Shown here piece after piece: positions 1 through 9,091 of a stretch of DNA of 64,000 nt; position 1 is the first letter of the stretch; each line of letters opens with the position of its first letter. A program made the position numbers and the translations under genes. Source of the stretch: an uncultured Clostridia bacterium (lineage in GTDB: Bacteria; Bacillota; Clostridia; UBA1381); NCBI GenBank assembly GCA_959602045.1, contig CAUGRT010000002.1:62001-126000 (forward strand). The letters run 5' to 3'. Below the pieces are notes generated by a model. It saw nothing but the letters and a program-made list of their open reading frames with translations. It searched no databases and was not told the origin of the DNA.

Positions 1-167
1 GCCTCCTTGAAATAAAAACCACATCCATTACCGTTTTCAGAAATTCATCATCTGTCACTTCAATATTCGGAACAAAATTTATCTCCCTAAAACCAAAGAC
101 ACATTCCTTATCGCTTCCGGAAAATCCTCATATCCTCCCGTCTTACTATAACCCTATTCTTGATTAA
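1..167 (-). other. Possible decayed coding remnant downstream of gyrA
   Basis: No intact gene is visible between the left edge and the gyrA stop. On the minus strand two frames read like protein one after the other. One gives a stretch ending in PEAIRNVSLVLGR and then a stop. A second, open to the window edge, gives REINFVPNIEVTDDEF and on. They would join by a frameshift near a GGG run. The family is not recognised, and this may be chance. Confidence 0.25.
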
Positions 168-2738
168 TTAATCATCCAAATCAATCGTTTCTTCTGCCGG
201 ATCCTCAAGGGCTTCTCCCTCATCTTCGGGAACCTCATTTTCCGGTACAACCGCTTCCGTATCGTCCTCGCGTTCAGTCAGCGCTATAGAAACCACCTGC
301 ACGCCCTCATCCAGGCGCATCAAGCGAACGCCCTGGGTCTGACGTCCGTAGGTGCTGATTTCATCCGCATGCATTCGAATCACAACGCCCTCTGAGGTAA
401 TCATCATAATATCATCATTATCGGTTACGGCTTCAACGCCGGCTACCTTACCGGTTTTTTCGGTAATTCGATAAGTATAAAGTCCCTTACCGCTTCTTGT
501 CTGCAAGCGATATTCCGAAAATTCCGTCTTTTTCCCGTAGCCGTTTTCCGTAACAACCAGTAAAGACGCACCCTCTGTCACAGGACCTGCACAAGCGCCG
601 ACAACAAAGTCACCCTCTTTTAAGGTAATGCCCTTAACACCGCGCGTCGTTCTGCCCATTGCACGAACATCCTTTTCCGCAAAACGAATGGATAAGCCGT
701 CATGTGTAATCAGCATAATCTCGCTTTCGCCATCCGTCAGCTTGACTTGAATCAGCTCATCGCCCTCGACAATTTCAATCGCGCGCAGACCGCCACTGCG
801 GATTCTGGAATAATCCATAATATTGGTTTTCTTAACCAAACCATTTCTCGTGACAAATGTCAGATAATTTCCGTCCTCAAATTCCGCAATCGGAATCATC
901 GCATTAATCTTCTCGCCCGGCTCCAATGGCAGCAGATTCACAATCGCAGTACCTTTTGCCTGTCTGGTTGCTTCAGGAATCTGATAACCCTTGAGCTTAT
1001 AAACATATCCTCTTGTCGTGAAGAACAGAATATTATGATGCGTTGAGGTGGTGAACAAATGCTCCACAAAGTCCTCCTCACGCGTTGTCATACCCATAAT
1101 ACCGCGTCCGCCTCGGCGCTGTGAACGATACGTATCCACCGGCATGCGCTTTACATAACCGTTGTGCGTTACCGTTACAATACACTCCTCCTCGTCGATC
1201 AGGTCCTCCATGTCAATCTCATCAAAGACCATCTCAATCGCAGTGCGGCGGCTGTCACCGTATTTATTCTTAATTTCAATCAAATCATTCTTGACAATCT
1301 CCAGTACGCGTCCCTCTCGTGCCAGAATATCCTCCAAGTCCGCGATCTTAACCAACAGTTCTTCATATTCCGACTCAATCTTGTCGCGTTCCATGCCGGT
1401 CAGACGTCCCAAAGGCATCTGCACAATCGCCGTAGTCTGAACATCAGAAAGCGAGAAGCGCATAGCTAATTGCTCTTTCGCGTCCGGGATACTCTTGGAT
1501 CCGCGAATAATCCGAACCACTTCGTCCACGTTGTCAATAACAACCCGATAACCCTCCAATAAATGCGCACGCTCCTGCGCCTTCTTGAGGTCATAGGCTG
1601 TCCGTCTGCGGATAACATCCTCCTGATGCGCGATATAATAATCAATCATCTCGCGAAGATTCAGCACCTTCGGCTGCTTATCCACCAACGCAATTAGAAT
1701 AATTCCAAAGGTATCCTGCATTTGCGTATATTTATATAAATTATTCAACACAACGTTCGGGTTCGCGTCACGCTTTAATTCGATAATAAAATGAATTTCC
1801 TCCGCAGATTCGTCCCGCGTGGACGCAATCCCATCAATCTTTCCGTCACGAACCAACTCGTTAATATGCTTTTCCAAACGCGCTTTGTTGACTTGATACG
1901 GAATCTCGGAAACAACAATTCTCGTCTTGCCCTTGCTGTCCTCCTCAATCTCTGCCTTGGCACGCAAAATCACTCTGCCGCGACCCGTGGTATAGGCACT
2001 GCGGATTCCGCTCTTGCCCATGATCACGCCGCCGGTCGGAAAATCCGGGCCGGGGATGTAATTCATCAGCTCGTCAATCGTAATCATCGGATCATCTATG
2101 ACCGCAATAATACCGTCCACAACCTCTGTTAAATTGTGCGGTGGAATATTCGTTGCCATACCGACCGCAATACCTGAGGAGCCGTTTACCAGCAAATTCG
2201 GGAAACGGGACGGAAGAACATCCGGCTCTTTTAATTTATCATCAAAGTTTGGTACAAAATCTACGGTTTCTTTTTCAATATCCGATAACATCAATGCCGC
2301 AATCTTCGACATCTTCGCCTCGGTATAACGATAAGCCGCCGGAGGGTCACCATCAATCGAACCAAAGTTACCCTTTCCCTGAACCAGCGGATAACGCAAG
2401 GAGAAATCCTGTGCCAAACGCACCAATGCATCATAAACCGATGCGTCGCCGTGCGGATGATATTTACCGAGCACGTCACCGACCGTAGTGGCGGACTTTC
2501 GGAAATCATTCTCATATACAAGATTTGCCTCGTACATATCGTACAAAATACGACGATGTACCGGTTTCATACCGTCGCGCACATCCGGCAGCGCACGGCT
2601 TACAATAACGCTCATCGCGTAGTTGATGTAGGAATTTTTCATTTCACGGTTCAAATCTACATCAATAATTTTCTGATTCTGGATTGCCTCCATATTCAGC
2701 TCAAGTTCCTTGGATTTTTTCGCCATAAAAATATCCAT
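168..2738 (-). CDS. gyrA: DNA gyrase subunit A
   Basis: Catalytic and wrapping subunit of DNA gyrase, which introduces negative supercoils as an A2B2 complex with GyrB. At 856 residues it has full family length. The breakage-reunion domain carries the active-site tyrosine in the RYTE motif (Y138). The C-terminal pinwheel contains the GyrA box QRRGGRG, which separates it from topoisomerase IV ParC, and the protein ends in an acidic tail. The quinolone-determining helix reads [10 protein letters not shown], so Ala99 sits where E. coli has Ser83. Asp103 matches E. coli Asp87. An AGAAAGG precedes the first ATG by only 2 nt, so initiation at the second ATG (residue 5) is also possible. gyrB is not adjacent. 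A promoter lies at 2831-2859. Confidence 0.97.
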   Translation of the reverse strand: MDIFMAKKSKELELNMEAIQNQKIIDVDLNREMKNSYINYAMSVIVSRALPDVRDGMKPVHRRILYDMYEANLVYENDFRKSATTVGDVLGKYHPHGDASVYDALVRLAQDFSLRYPLVQGKGNFGSIDGDPPAAYRYTEAKMSKIAALMLSDIEKETVDFVPNFDDKLKEPDVLPSRFPNLLVNGSSGIAVGMATNIPPHNLTEVVDGIIAVIDDPMITIDELMNYIPGPDFPTGGVIMGKSGIRSAYTTGRGRVILRAKAEIEEDSKGKTRIVVSEIPYQVNKARLEKHINELVRDGKIDGIASTRDESAEEIHFIIELKRDANPNVVLNNLYKYTQMQDTFGIILIALVDKQPKVLNLREMIDYYIAHQEDVIRRRTAYDLKKAQERAHLLEGYRVVIDNVDEVVRIIRGSKSIPDAKEQLAMRFSLSDVQTTAIVQMPLGRLTGMERDKIESEYEELLVKIADLEDILAREGRVLEIVKNDLIEIKNKYGDSRRTAIEMVFDEIDMEDLIDEEECIVTVTHNGYVKRMPVDTYRSQRRGGRGIMGMTTREEDFVEHLFTTSTHHNILFFTTRGYVYKLKGYQIPEATRQAKGTAIVNLLPLEPGEKINAMIPIAEFEDGNYLTFVTRNGLVKKTNIMDYSRIRSGGLRAIEIVEGDELIQVKLTDGESEIMLITHDGLSIRFAEKDVRAMGRTTRGVKGITLKEGDFVVGACAGPVTEGASLLVVTENGYGKKTEFSEYRLQTRSGKGLYTYRITEKTGKVAGVEAVTDNDDIMMITSEGVVIRMHADEISTYGRQTQGVRLMRLDEGVQVVSIALTEREDDTEAVVPENEVPEDEGEALEDPAEETIDLDD

Positions 2739-2830
2739 AACCTTTCTGCCCGCATAAAATTGAACTACGAATCACTGCCCTGTCCGCGGGCAGACAGGGG
2801 ATAACGTAAAAATCAAAACCATATGAGCCA

Positions 2831-2859
2831 ATTATACCACAAAAAGGTCAAAAATGCAA
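2831..2859 (-). promoter_or_regulatory. gyrA promoter (sigma-A type)
   Basis: On the minus strand, -35 TTGCAT (2854-2859) and -10 TATAAT (2831-2836) are separated by 17 nt. TGTGG directly before the -10 matches the Firmicute TRTGn extension. The leader to gyrA also has a 7-bp hairpin (CCCTGTC/GACAGGG) near 2777-2800. Confidence 0.75.
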
Positions 2860-2906
2860 GCTTTTACGGTGTTTTTTGTGTATATTGTCATTGATTTTCT
2901 CTTATT

Positions 2907-3644
2907 TTAAACCGCCGTAAACACAATCCGTTCACAATTCTCCGCCGGTGGCTCAAATGTCATATAACCATATGTATGGATTTCCGTAAATCCGGCACGC
3001 CGCAGCAGAAAACGCAGCTCCTCCTCGCTCCACGCACGCTGCAAATGCCGCTCCTCAAAGCGTCGGTAATCCTTTCCGTCCCGAACAAAAAAGTCAAGCA
3101 GCATGTCCGACAAATTATGCTTTTCCAGATACCGATTCCGCCACGAATAAAAAATATCTTTTTCCGAATAAATAAACGTATTTCCGCCCACAATATTTTT
3201 GAGCTTATACCGCGAACTGACATCAAAAATCAAAATCCCGTCCGGATCCATAAAGCACGTCTTGATTCGCCGCAGCGCTTTCTCCAGCGCCGCCGGAGAG
3301 ATCATATAATTAAACCCGTCAATAACGCACAGAAACGCCCCCATCGAGCCGTACAAGTCCAGACTTGTAATGGATTGGTTCAAATACAGAATATCCAAGC
3401 CCATGCTTTTCTCACGCGCGATATTGAGCATATCCGCCGAAAGATCCGCTCCGGTCATATTATATCCCCTTTTCGCCAAAGGAATCGTCATATTCCCCGT
3501 ACCGCATGCCAAATCACAGACCAAATCCGGATTCCGATCGTTCAGAATAAACAAATTTTCAATATAATCCGCATACCGCTCATAATTAATGTCCCCATGC
3601 ATCAGCCGATCATAGATCCGCGCAAATTCCGAATATGCCTGCAT
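2907..3644 (-). CDS. Class I SAM-dependent methyltransferase
   Basis: Predicted cytoplasmic methyltransferase with a Rossmann-like fold, 245 residues. The SAM-binding motif I DLACGTGN lies at about residues 44-51, followed by the acidic ribose-binding position in GADLSADML. The N-terminus (YSEFARIYDRLM) and C-terminus (YGYMTFEPP) are typical of a clostridial family of small-molecule methyltransferases whose substrate is not known. It starts 3 nt after yerC ends, so the two genes are almost certainly co-transcribed from the yerC promoter. The family call is firm. The substrate cannot be told from sequence. Confidence 0.85.
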   Translation of the reverse strand: MQAYSEFARIYDRLMHGDINYERYADYIENLFILNDRNPDLVCDLACGTGNMTIPLAKRGYNMTGADLSADMLNIAREKSMGLDILYLNQSITSLDLYGSMGAFLCVIDGFNYMISPAALEKALRRIKTCFMDPDGILIFDVSSRYKLKNIVGGNTFIYSEKDIFYSWRNRYLEKHNLSDMLLDFFVRDGKDYRRFEERHLQRAWSEEELRFLLRRAGFTEIHTYGYMTFEPPAENCERIVFTAV

Positions 3645-3647
3645 GCT

Positions 3648-3962
3648 CTATTCCTCCGCTTTCTTCGGCGCGTCACTTCCGTTTTTCATTCGCTCGATTA
3701 CCATATTATACCCATTTTCGCCGTAATTGATACACCGATTCACACGGCTGATCGTTGCCGTGGACGCCCCCGTTTTCGCCGCAATTTCATTATATACCTG
3801 CTTATTCTTGAGCATAACCGCTACCTCAAGCCGCTGCGAAAGCGATTTCAGCTCCGACACCGTGCAAAGATCCGTAAAAAAGCTATAACATTCCTCAACG
3901 GTTTGCAATTGTAAAATCGCCCGAAACAACGCGTCCAGATGCTCATTCTTTAATTTCTCCAT
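3648..3962 (-). CDS. yerC: YerC/YecD family TrpR-related protein
   Basis: Small DNA-binding protein of the TrpR/YerC superfamily, 104 residues from the start chosen here. The middle (TVSELKSLSQRLEVAVML) and the helix-turn-helix (EIAAKTGASTATISRVNRC) match the family closely. I chose the ATG giving MEKLKNEH because AGGGGAG lies 7 nt upstream. A longer in-frame start at 3983 lacks such a site. Its regulon is generally unknown. It is the first gene of a two-gene unit with the methyltransferase, behind a promoter at 4016-4044. Confidence 0.88.
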   Translation of the reverse strand: MEKLKNEHLDALFRAILQLQTVEECYSFFTDLCTVSELKSLSQRLEVAVMLKNKQVYNEIAAKTGASTATISRVNRCINYGENGYNMVIERMKNGSDAPKKAEE

Positions 3963-4015
3963 AACATTCTCCCCTGCCGCCAACAGCGGTATTTCTCACT
4001 TTTTCATTCTCTCCT

Positions 4016-4044
4016 ATTATACCACTTTCACACGCTAAAGTAAA
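4016..4044 (-). promoter_or_regulatory. yerC promoter
   Basis: Minus-strand -35 TTTACT (4039-4044) and -10 TATAAT (4016-4021) with a 17-nt spacer. AGTGG precedes the -10. Confidence 0.7.
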
Positions 4045-4063
4045 GCGTTTTCTAAAAGATTCA

Positions 4064-4102
4064 TTAAAAAAGCGGCATTGCACTTTTTATGCCTTGCCAC
4101 TT
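4064..4102 (-). terminator. manA terminator
   Basis: On the minus strand, AAGTGGCA pairs with TGCCGCTT (8 bp including one G-U), enclosing a 17-nt partly structured loop and followed by a T run. It sits just past the manA stop and before the yerC promoter. Confidence 0.65.
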
Positions 4103-4150
4103 TTACTGTCCCCTTATTTAATTTTAGTGTCCCTATTTATTTTATTGTCC
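4101..4150. repeat. Three imperfect short direct repeats
   Basis: TTTTAnTGTCC occurs three times at about 20-nt spacing (starting near 4101, 4122 and 4140) in the 3' flank of manA, separated by AT-rich spacers. The function is unknown. It could be a decayed element end or simple-sequence drift. Confidence 0.5.
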
Positions 4151-4155
4151 TCAAA

Positions 4156-5103
4156 TCAAACATAAGACAATACAACATTGCAATCGCCTTGCAGTGTGTA
4201 TTCTCCGTTTTGTGCCGGGATAAAAATACTGTCCCCCTTTTGGAGGTTCATCGTTTCACCGTTTAAAGTCAGCGTTCCGCTGCCATCGGTTATAATCAAC
4301 GAATGGAAGCATTGATCCGTAATCGAAACCTTCATACCGTCTTTGGGAAGCAAGCGTCTGACCATAAAGTATTTACAAGACGCCAACACAATATCGTTGC
4401 CGCCGGAATGATCGACAGGAGTTGCCGGAGAAGGAGTCAAGGTTGCAACCTCCAACGCCTTGGCAATATGTAATTCACGCGGATTCCCGTTTTTATCACG
4501 GCGGTCATAATCATAGACGCGATATGTCGTATTGGAATTTTGCTGAATTTCGCACAGAACAATTCCCTTGCCGATTGCATGAATCGTTCCCGACGGAATA
4601 AAGAATACATCGCCCGTATGCACCGGAACTGCGTTTAAAACCTCCAGCAGCGTATTATTTTCAATCCGTTCTTTCAGCTCTTCACGGCTGATTTCCTTTT
4701 TTACACCGTAATACAAAGATGCACCCTTGTCCGCCTCCAGAACATACCACATTTCCGTTTTGCCATATTCGCCCTCGACGCGCAGTGCATATTCATCATC
4801 CGGATGCACCTGAACCGAAAGATTATCCAATGCGTCAATAAACTTAATCAAAATCGGAAAATATTCAAATTTTTCCGCCCTCGCCCCGATGCAGCCTGCG
4901 TTCTTTTCCAGATATTCATTCATCGTCAATCCGTCAAATTCTCCGCCGCTGACAATGCTCGGACCGTCCTTATGCGTGGAAAGCTCCCAGCTCTCTGCCA
5001 CTTTTGCCAAATCGGAATGTTTATTGTATTTTTCTTTCAACTTTGTACCGCCCCAAAGATAATCCTTGAACGCCGGTGAAAGCCGTATTGCCTGCTGATT
5101 CAT
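4156..5103 (-). CDS. manA: Mannose-6-phosphate isomerase, class I
   Basis: Interconverts fructose 6-phosphate and mannose 6-phosphate and feeds GDP-mannose and surface glycan synthesis. At 315 residues it has the length of the short Bacillus-type enzymes. The N-terminus has the family signature YLWGGTKL, and the metal-binding cupin core has SVQVHPDDEYAL. The later segment VFFIPSGTIHAIGKG supplies further metal-ligand and active-site residues. The C-terminal half is a second cupin (QKGDSIFIPAQNGEYTL). AAAGGAAGTTATCAAT precedes the ATG. It is a single-gene unit with its own promoter and terminator. Many polysaccharide genes lie nearby, but none is in its transcript. Confidence 0.93.
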   Translation of the reverse strand: MNQQAIRLSPAFKDYLWGGTKLKEKYNKHSDLAKVAESWELSTHKDGPSIVSGGEFDGLTMNEYLEKNAGCIGARAEKFEYFPILIKFIDALDNLSVQVHPDDEYALRVEGEYGKTEMWYVLEADKGASLYYGVKKEISREELKERIENNTLLEVLNAVPVHTGDVFFIPSGTIHAIGKGIVLCEIQQNSNTTYRVYDYDRRDKNGNPRELHIAKALEVATLTPSPATPVDHSGGNDIVLASCKYFMVRRLLPKDGMKVSITDQCFHSLIITDGSGTLTLNGETMNLQKGDSIFIPAQNGEYTLQGDCNVVLSYV

Positions 5104-5133
5104 ATTGATAACTTCCTTTCTTTAACTCGGTAT

Positions 5134-5162
5134 ATTATACCACAAAACTCTGAATCCGTCAA
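5134..5162 (-). promoter_or_regulatory. manA promoter
   Basis: Minus-strand -35 TTGACG (5157-5162) and -10 TATAAT (5134-5139) with a 17-nt spacer. TGTGG precedes the -10. Confidence 0.78.
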
Positions 5163-5173
5163 CCGTTCAGACT

Positions 5174-5524
5174 TCAATCGTCCAGACCTTGTATCAGATG
5201 AATCAGCTTTACATATTGCTCCTCGACCACATTATAAAGCTGCTTTCCACCGTCAAAATCGCCCTCGCGCAGCTTCTCCGTTACATCCGCACTGACCTGG
5301 TATAAATCACCAAACCCCAGATTCAGACAAACTCCCTTTAACGTATGCGCCGCTTGAAATGCTCCCTTTATATCACAATGATTTAATGCATTTCCCAGCA
5401 TTTCAAAGCTGTTATCCTGTAAAAATTTTATAACAAAACGTTTCGTTATCATCTCACTGCCAAACCGCCGTACAACATCTTGATAATCGCCGCCGATTTG
5501 TCCGTATAACTCTCTCATCGTCAT
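5174..5524 (-). CDS. HPt (histidine phosphotransfer) domain protein
   Basis: A 116-residue stand-alone HPt protein. The phospho-accepting histidine is H60 in AAHTLKGV, the canonical HPt motif, within the expected four-helix bundle. Such proteins carry phosphate between the receiver of a hybrid kinase and the receiver of an output protein. The upstream hybrid kinase ends in a receiver, and the first signalling gene of this run (starting 11296) has a REC-GGDEF-HD-GYP architecture, so the HPt is the natural middle step. GGAGGGG lies 10 nt before the first ATG. The 97-nt gap before it holds a short ATGAAATTTTCAT palindrome between two GGCAGCGC copies. Confidence 0.9.
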   Translation of the reverse strand: MTMRELYGQIGGDYQDVVRRFGSEMITKRFVIKFLQDNSFEMLGNALNHCDIKGAFQAAHTLKGVCLNLGFGDLYQVSADVTEKLREGDFDGGKQLYNVVEEQYVKLIHLIQGLDD

Positions 5525-5621
5525 ATTGATGCTTCCCCTCCAAACGTCAAAAAATCATTTTATCGCGCTGCCCGATGAAATTTTCATGTCAGCGCTGCCA
5601 GTAGTTTTATCCCTTCCAAAC

Positions 5622-8153
5622 CTATTTCTTGACATACTTTTCAATGATATTTAAAACATGCCGTATATCTAATGGTTTCGCAATATGATCCTTCATCCCG
5701 GCTTCTTTGCATGCCTCAATATCCTCCTTAAAGACATTCGCCGACATCGCGATAATCGGGATCGTTGTGGCATCTGGCCGTTCCGTTGCCAATATCTCGC
5801 GCGCAGCCTCAAAGCCATTCATCTCCGGCATCATCAAATCCATCAAAATGATGTCAAAATCTCCCGGTTCGGACTGATTCCATACTTCTACCGCCTGTGC
5901 TCCGTTCCATGCTTTTGTAACTTTCATGCCGCGTTCCTCAAGAATAAACTCGGCAATCTCCATATTCAGCTTATTGTCCTCCACCAGTAAAACAGAGATA
6001 CCGTCCAAAGAAAATTCCTCTGTCTTTTTTGGGATTTGACTCAGCTGATTCCCCGAATGATTGATCTTAAACGGCAGTTCAATCGTAAAGGTCGTTCCCT
6101 GATGCTTTTCACTCATTACTTGAATCGTGCCTTGCATCGTTGTCACAAGTTTTTTGACAATCGCCAACCCCAATCCTACGCCGTTATAGTCCGTCTTAAT
6201 GCCATTTTGCTCCTGTGCAAACGGTTCAAACATCCGCCGCTGAAACTCGGCGCTCATGCCAATGCCCGTATCCGTGCACACAAATCGGAGCAGTGATTTC
6301 TCATCATCAAAAGATACTTCCTCACAAGAAACCATAATCTTTCCATGCTTCGGTGTGTACTTTACAGCATTTGTCATAATATTCATTATAATCTGCCAGA
6401 AATGAACATGACTTCCGATCAAATGCGCATGCTGCGTCTTAAGCGGAATAAGCTGCAAATCAATATTCTTTTCCTGGGCTTGAAGGTCAACTAAGGAATA
6501 AATCTCCCCCAAAACCATCCGCAGATCAAACGGTTGTTCCTCCAGCATAACACCCACAGAATCCAGCTTGTTGATAAACAGCACATCATTCACCAAATCC
6601 AACAGCATCGCCGCCGCTACCAAAACCTTTTCACGGCAATATTGCTGTCGCTTCATATCCTCTGGATGCTTGTTGCCGATTTCCACCATACCCATAATTA
6701 CATTAATCGGCGTGCGGACATCATGGCTCATCTGGCGCAGAAAATCCGTCTTTGCCTGATTTGCGTTCACTGCCTCTTCCGTTGCTTCTTTCAGCTTTTC
6801 CTGATACTCCAGTTCGAGCCGCTTCTGCTCATCAATGTTTCTCGTAACCAGAATCACCGACTGAATCTCACCTTGCTCGGATTGCTCATACGGAATCATC
6901 AGATCACGCAGCCACACCCCTGCTTTGGTGCAGTAAACCGACTCAATATACTTCTTCCCCGACAGTCGCTCGCTGATCGTGGACAAATCAGTAAAATCCC
7001 TGTAGATCTGCTGATACCTCGGATCAATCAGACTGTTGCTGATCTTTTCCATCAACTGCCTTGCGGTCATTCCGTCCTCATTCACCCATTCCCGAATACT
7101 TCGGGGTGTTTGTATGGCGGTGAACCGATCTTCCTGCAATCGGATCAGCATACTCACTACGTAAATTCCGCTGATCGCACGGGTGATTCCCATTTGCCGG
7201 TCTAATGCCAGTAGATGCCGTTTCTCCTCACGATTTTGCAAAATATATACCAGCATGCACAATACTAAATAAACTCCCACGCTCGAAGCCGTAAGCCGGC
7301 GGCTGGTTTCAAACACCTGGTCAAGCGGATAGTAGATATATAGGCTATATACGCTGTATTTTGCCTTTTTTCCGTAAAAGATATTCTTTCCGTCTTTGAG
7401 CCGAACCGGCTTGCTGCTGTTGGCACAATTGTCAAGTTCCTGAATCACCGGTGTCTCCGCCGCCTTTTTTCCGCGCATATGTTCACTGTTACTGCCGTGA
7501 ATAATATCGTCATAAACAACATAGACGATTCCGCCTTTTTCGATTTTATATCCGGCAATCAGATTCTCGATTGAAGCCAGATTCAGTGCTGTTACCTCTG
7601 CGTCCTGGTATCGGTAACAGCATATGATTCCTTTCCGATCTGTTCGGGCAACCATCGCAATATCGTAATAGCTCCCCTGCCGCATGATTCGCTCCGCATA
7701 AATTTTCTCAGGATGCTCCGGAATATCGCTTACCGCACCGCTTCTGATTTCATCTTCAAAATCAGAATAGCCTACATCCCGATTCCGGCACTCAAGTTCC
7801 AGCTCCAGCTTATCATTCAGAATCATAACACCCGAAATTCTCTGATTATCAATGTACTCTCGCAAATAATCCTCACTGAACAGTTCCGGATCCCGCCTTA
7901 AATTCGTTTCGATCTCCATAGCCTGCTCCGTAACCCGAATCAGACTCTTCGCTTTATCCGCCGAAACGATTTCATCATAGCTGATACACTGCCGCTTCAT
8001 ATCCTCTAACGTTTTGTTCATTTCTTGATTGATATTTCTGAAGTCCGCTCGATTACCGATCGCCCAGGTTGAACCCGTTAATACGAATCCCAGCAGAATC
8101 GCTGCAACAAGGAATCGATTCATTGTTTTTTTTATTCGAAAGCTCAAGATCAA
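5622..8153 (-). CDS. Membrane hybrid sensor histidine kinase
   Basis: An 843-residue hybrid kinase. TM1 is near residues 13-32, an extracytoplasmic sensor domain spans about 33-288, and TM2 is near 290-306. A PAS-like linker covers about 310-445. The HisKA domain has H477 in SHDVRTPIN. HATPase_c has an N-box at NIMTNAVKYT and a G1 box at DTGIGM (628-633). A C-terminal receiver has D772 in ILMDLMMPEMNG. Initiation appears to use TTG at 8153 behind GGGGGG, with a second TTG two codons later as an alternative. It begins 9 nt after the solute-binding gene and is followed by an HPt gene. Ligand sensing through the neighbouring binding protein is likely but inferred. Confidence 0.93.
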   Translation of the reverse strand: MILSFRIKKTMNRFLVAAILLGFVLTGSTWAIGNRADFRNINQEMNKTLEDMKRQCISYDEIVSADKAKSLIRVTEQAMEIETNLRRDPELFSEDYLREYIDNQRISGVMILNDKLELELECRNRDVGYSDFEDEIRSGAVSDIPEHPEKIYAERIMRQGSYYDIAMVARTDRKGIICCYRYQDAEVTALNLASIENLIAGYKIEKGGIVYVVYDDIIHGSNSEHMRGKKAAETPVIQELDNCANSSKPVRLKDGKNIFYGKKAKYSVYSLYIYYPLDQVFETSRRLTASSVGVYLVLCMLVYILQNREEKRHLLALDRQMGITRAISGIYVVSMLIRLQEDRFTAIQTPRSIREWVNEDGMTARQLMEKISNSLIDPRYQQIYRDFTDLSTISERLSGKKYIESVYCTKAGVWLRDLMIPYEQSEQGEIQSVILVTRNIDEQKRLELEYQEKLKEATEEAVNANQAKTDFLRQMSHDVRTPINVIMGMVEIGNKHPEDMKRQQYCREKVLVAAAMLLDLVNDVLFINKLDSVGVMLEEQPFDLRMVLGEIYSLVDLQAQEKNIDLQLIPLKTQHAHLIGSHVHFWQIIMNIMTNAVKYTPKHGKIMVSCEEVSFDDEKSLLRFVCTDTGIGMSAEFQRRMFEPFAQEQNGIKTDYNGVGLGLAIVKKLVTTMQGTIQVMSEKHQGTTFTIELPFKINHSGNQLSQIPKKTEEFSLDGISVLLVEDNKLNMEIAEFILEERGMKVTKAWNGAQAVEVWNQSEPGDFDIILMDLMMPEMNGFEAAREILATERPDATTIPIIAMSANVFKEDIEACKEAGMKDHIAKPLDIRHVLNIIEKYVKK

Positions 8154-8162
8154 TCGACCCCC

Positions 8163-8948
8163 CTATCTTTTTCCGGAATCTGCATTATACTCTTGCAATA
8201 TGGAAGAAATCGTGCCATCCGCCTGCATTTCTTTGAGAACTTCGTTTAGTTTTTCAACGACTTCAGGATCGTGATTCTTCAAGAACGCCACGCCCAAATC
8301 GGCTTTCATCAGGGACTCGTCCAGAATACGATAAGCTTCGTCCGAGCTTCGAATAAGGACTTGCAATGCCAGCTCATGCCCTGCACAGGCGTCAACATAT
8401 CCCTTTTTGAAAGCGGCAACTGCTTCGGATGTGCTTGCAAAGCAATATAACTTTTTCACCTTAGGAATCTTTTCATCCTCACGCTGCAAAAAGATCTGCT
8501 CCGGCTTTGTACTGGATTGAATTGCAACCATCTTGCCTTCCAAATCCTTCAGCTTGTAAATATCACTGCTTGCACGAACGATAACCACTTGATTGCTGTG
8601 CAAATATGGGCCCGCCCAGAGATAATCATCCTCCCGGCCGTTCATCGTAAAACAGCCCCATATACAATCCACCGTGCCATCCTCAAGATAACGATTTTTC
8701 TCATTCCATTTGATTTTCTTAAATTCTGCGGTATATCCCATCCGTCTGCAAGCCTCTCTTGCAATATCAACGTCAATTCCGATGTATTCCCCGTTATTAT
8801 TCATATAATTATACGGCTCATATTCATCACTGCCGATCACCAGAACGCCTTTCGGTTCTGGATATACCCTTTCCTCCCGGCGATCACAGCCGCAAAAAGT
8901 CAAAATCGTAAAAATGCTCAAAATCACAGCAACTACTCTATTCTTCAT
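8163..8948 (-). CDS. Extracellular solute-binding protein family 3 (lipoprotein)
   Basis: A PBPb-type binding protein of about 261 residues with a lipoprotein signal (hydrophobic IFTILTF then CGC). The mature part begins with the family fold: GVLVIGSDEYEPYNYMN, then YIGIDVDIAREACRRMGY. Such proteins usually serve ABC importers, but no permease or ATPase is present here. It sits between a cyclic-di-GMP protein and a hybrid kinase, so a sensory role, delivering a ligand to the kinase, is the better inference. I chose the ATG at 8948 because GGAG lies 9 nt upstream. That ribosome binding site is inside the last codons of the original upstream HD-GYP frame, which suggests translational coupling. 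Confidence 0.88.
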   Translation of the reverse strand: MKNRVVAVILSIFTILTFCGCDRREERVYPEPKGVLVIGSDEYEPYNYMNNNGEYIGIDVDIAREACRRMGYTAEFKKIKWNEKNRYLEDGTVDCIWGCFTMNGREDDYLWAGPYLHSNQVVIVRASSDIYKLKDLEGKMVAIQSSTKPEQIFLQREDEKIPKVKKLYCFASTSEAVAAFKKGYVDACAGHELALQVLIRSSDEAYRILDESLMKADLGVAFLKNHDPEVVEKLNEVLKEMQADGTISSILQEYNADSGKR

Positions 8949-8953
8949 ATGCA

Positions 8954-9091
8954 CTATCTCCATACTTTCTGTTCGGAAATCTCATGCTGAATCCTGTCGG
9001 AAAGTTCTTCAAGGCACTCCAGCAAAATTGGATTAAAGCTTCCGCATTCTCCGTCAAAAATCATCTGAACTGCCTTATCATGTGCATAAAC
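8954..9091 (-). pseudogene. In-frame C-terminal remainder of the HD-GYP domain beyond an amber stop
   Basis: The frame of the upstream GGDEF/HD-GYP gene continues after its TAG (9092-9094) for 45 more sense codons to a second TAG at 8954-8956. The sequence includes VYAHDKAVQMIFDGECGSF and NPILLECLEEL, which is the standard end of an HD-GYP domain. The frame is intact, with no other stop. It would end 5 nt before the solute-binding gene, the spacing expected inside an operon. Confidence 0.88.

Noticed and set aside
2755..2830. Riboswitch in the gyrA leader
   Set aside because: Only a simple 7-bp hairpin is present. No known aptamer sequence was recognised.
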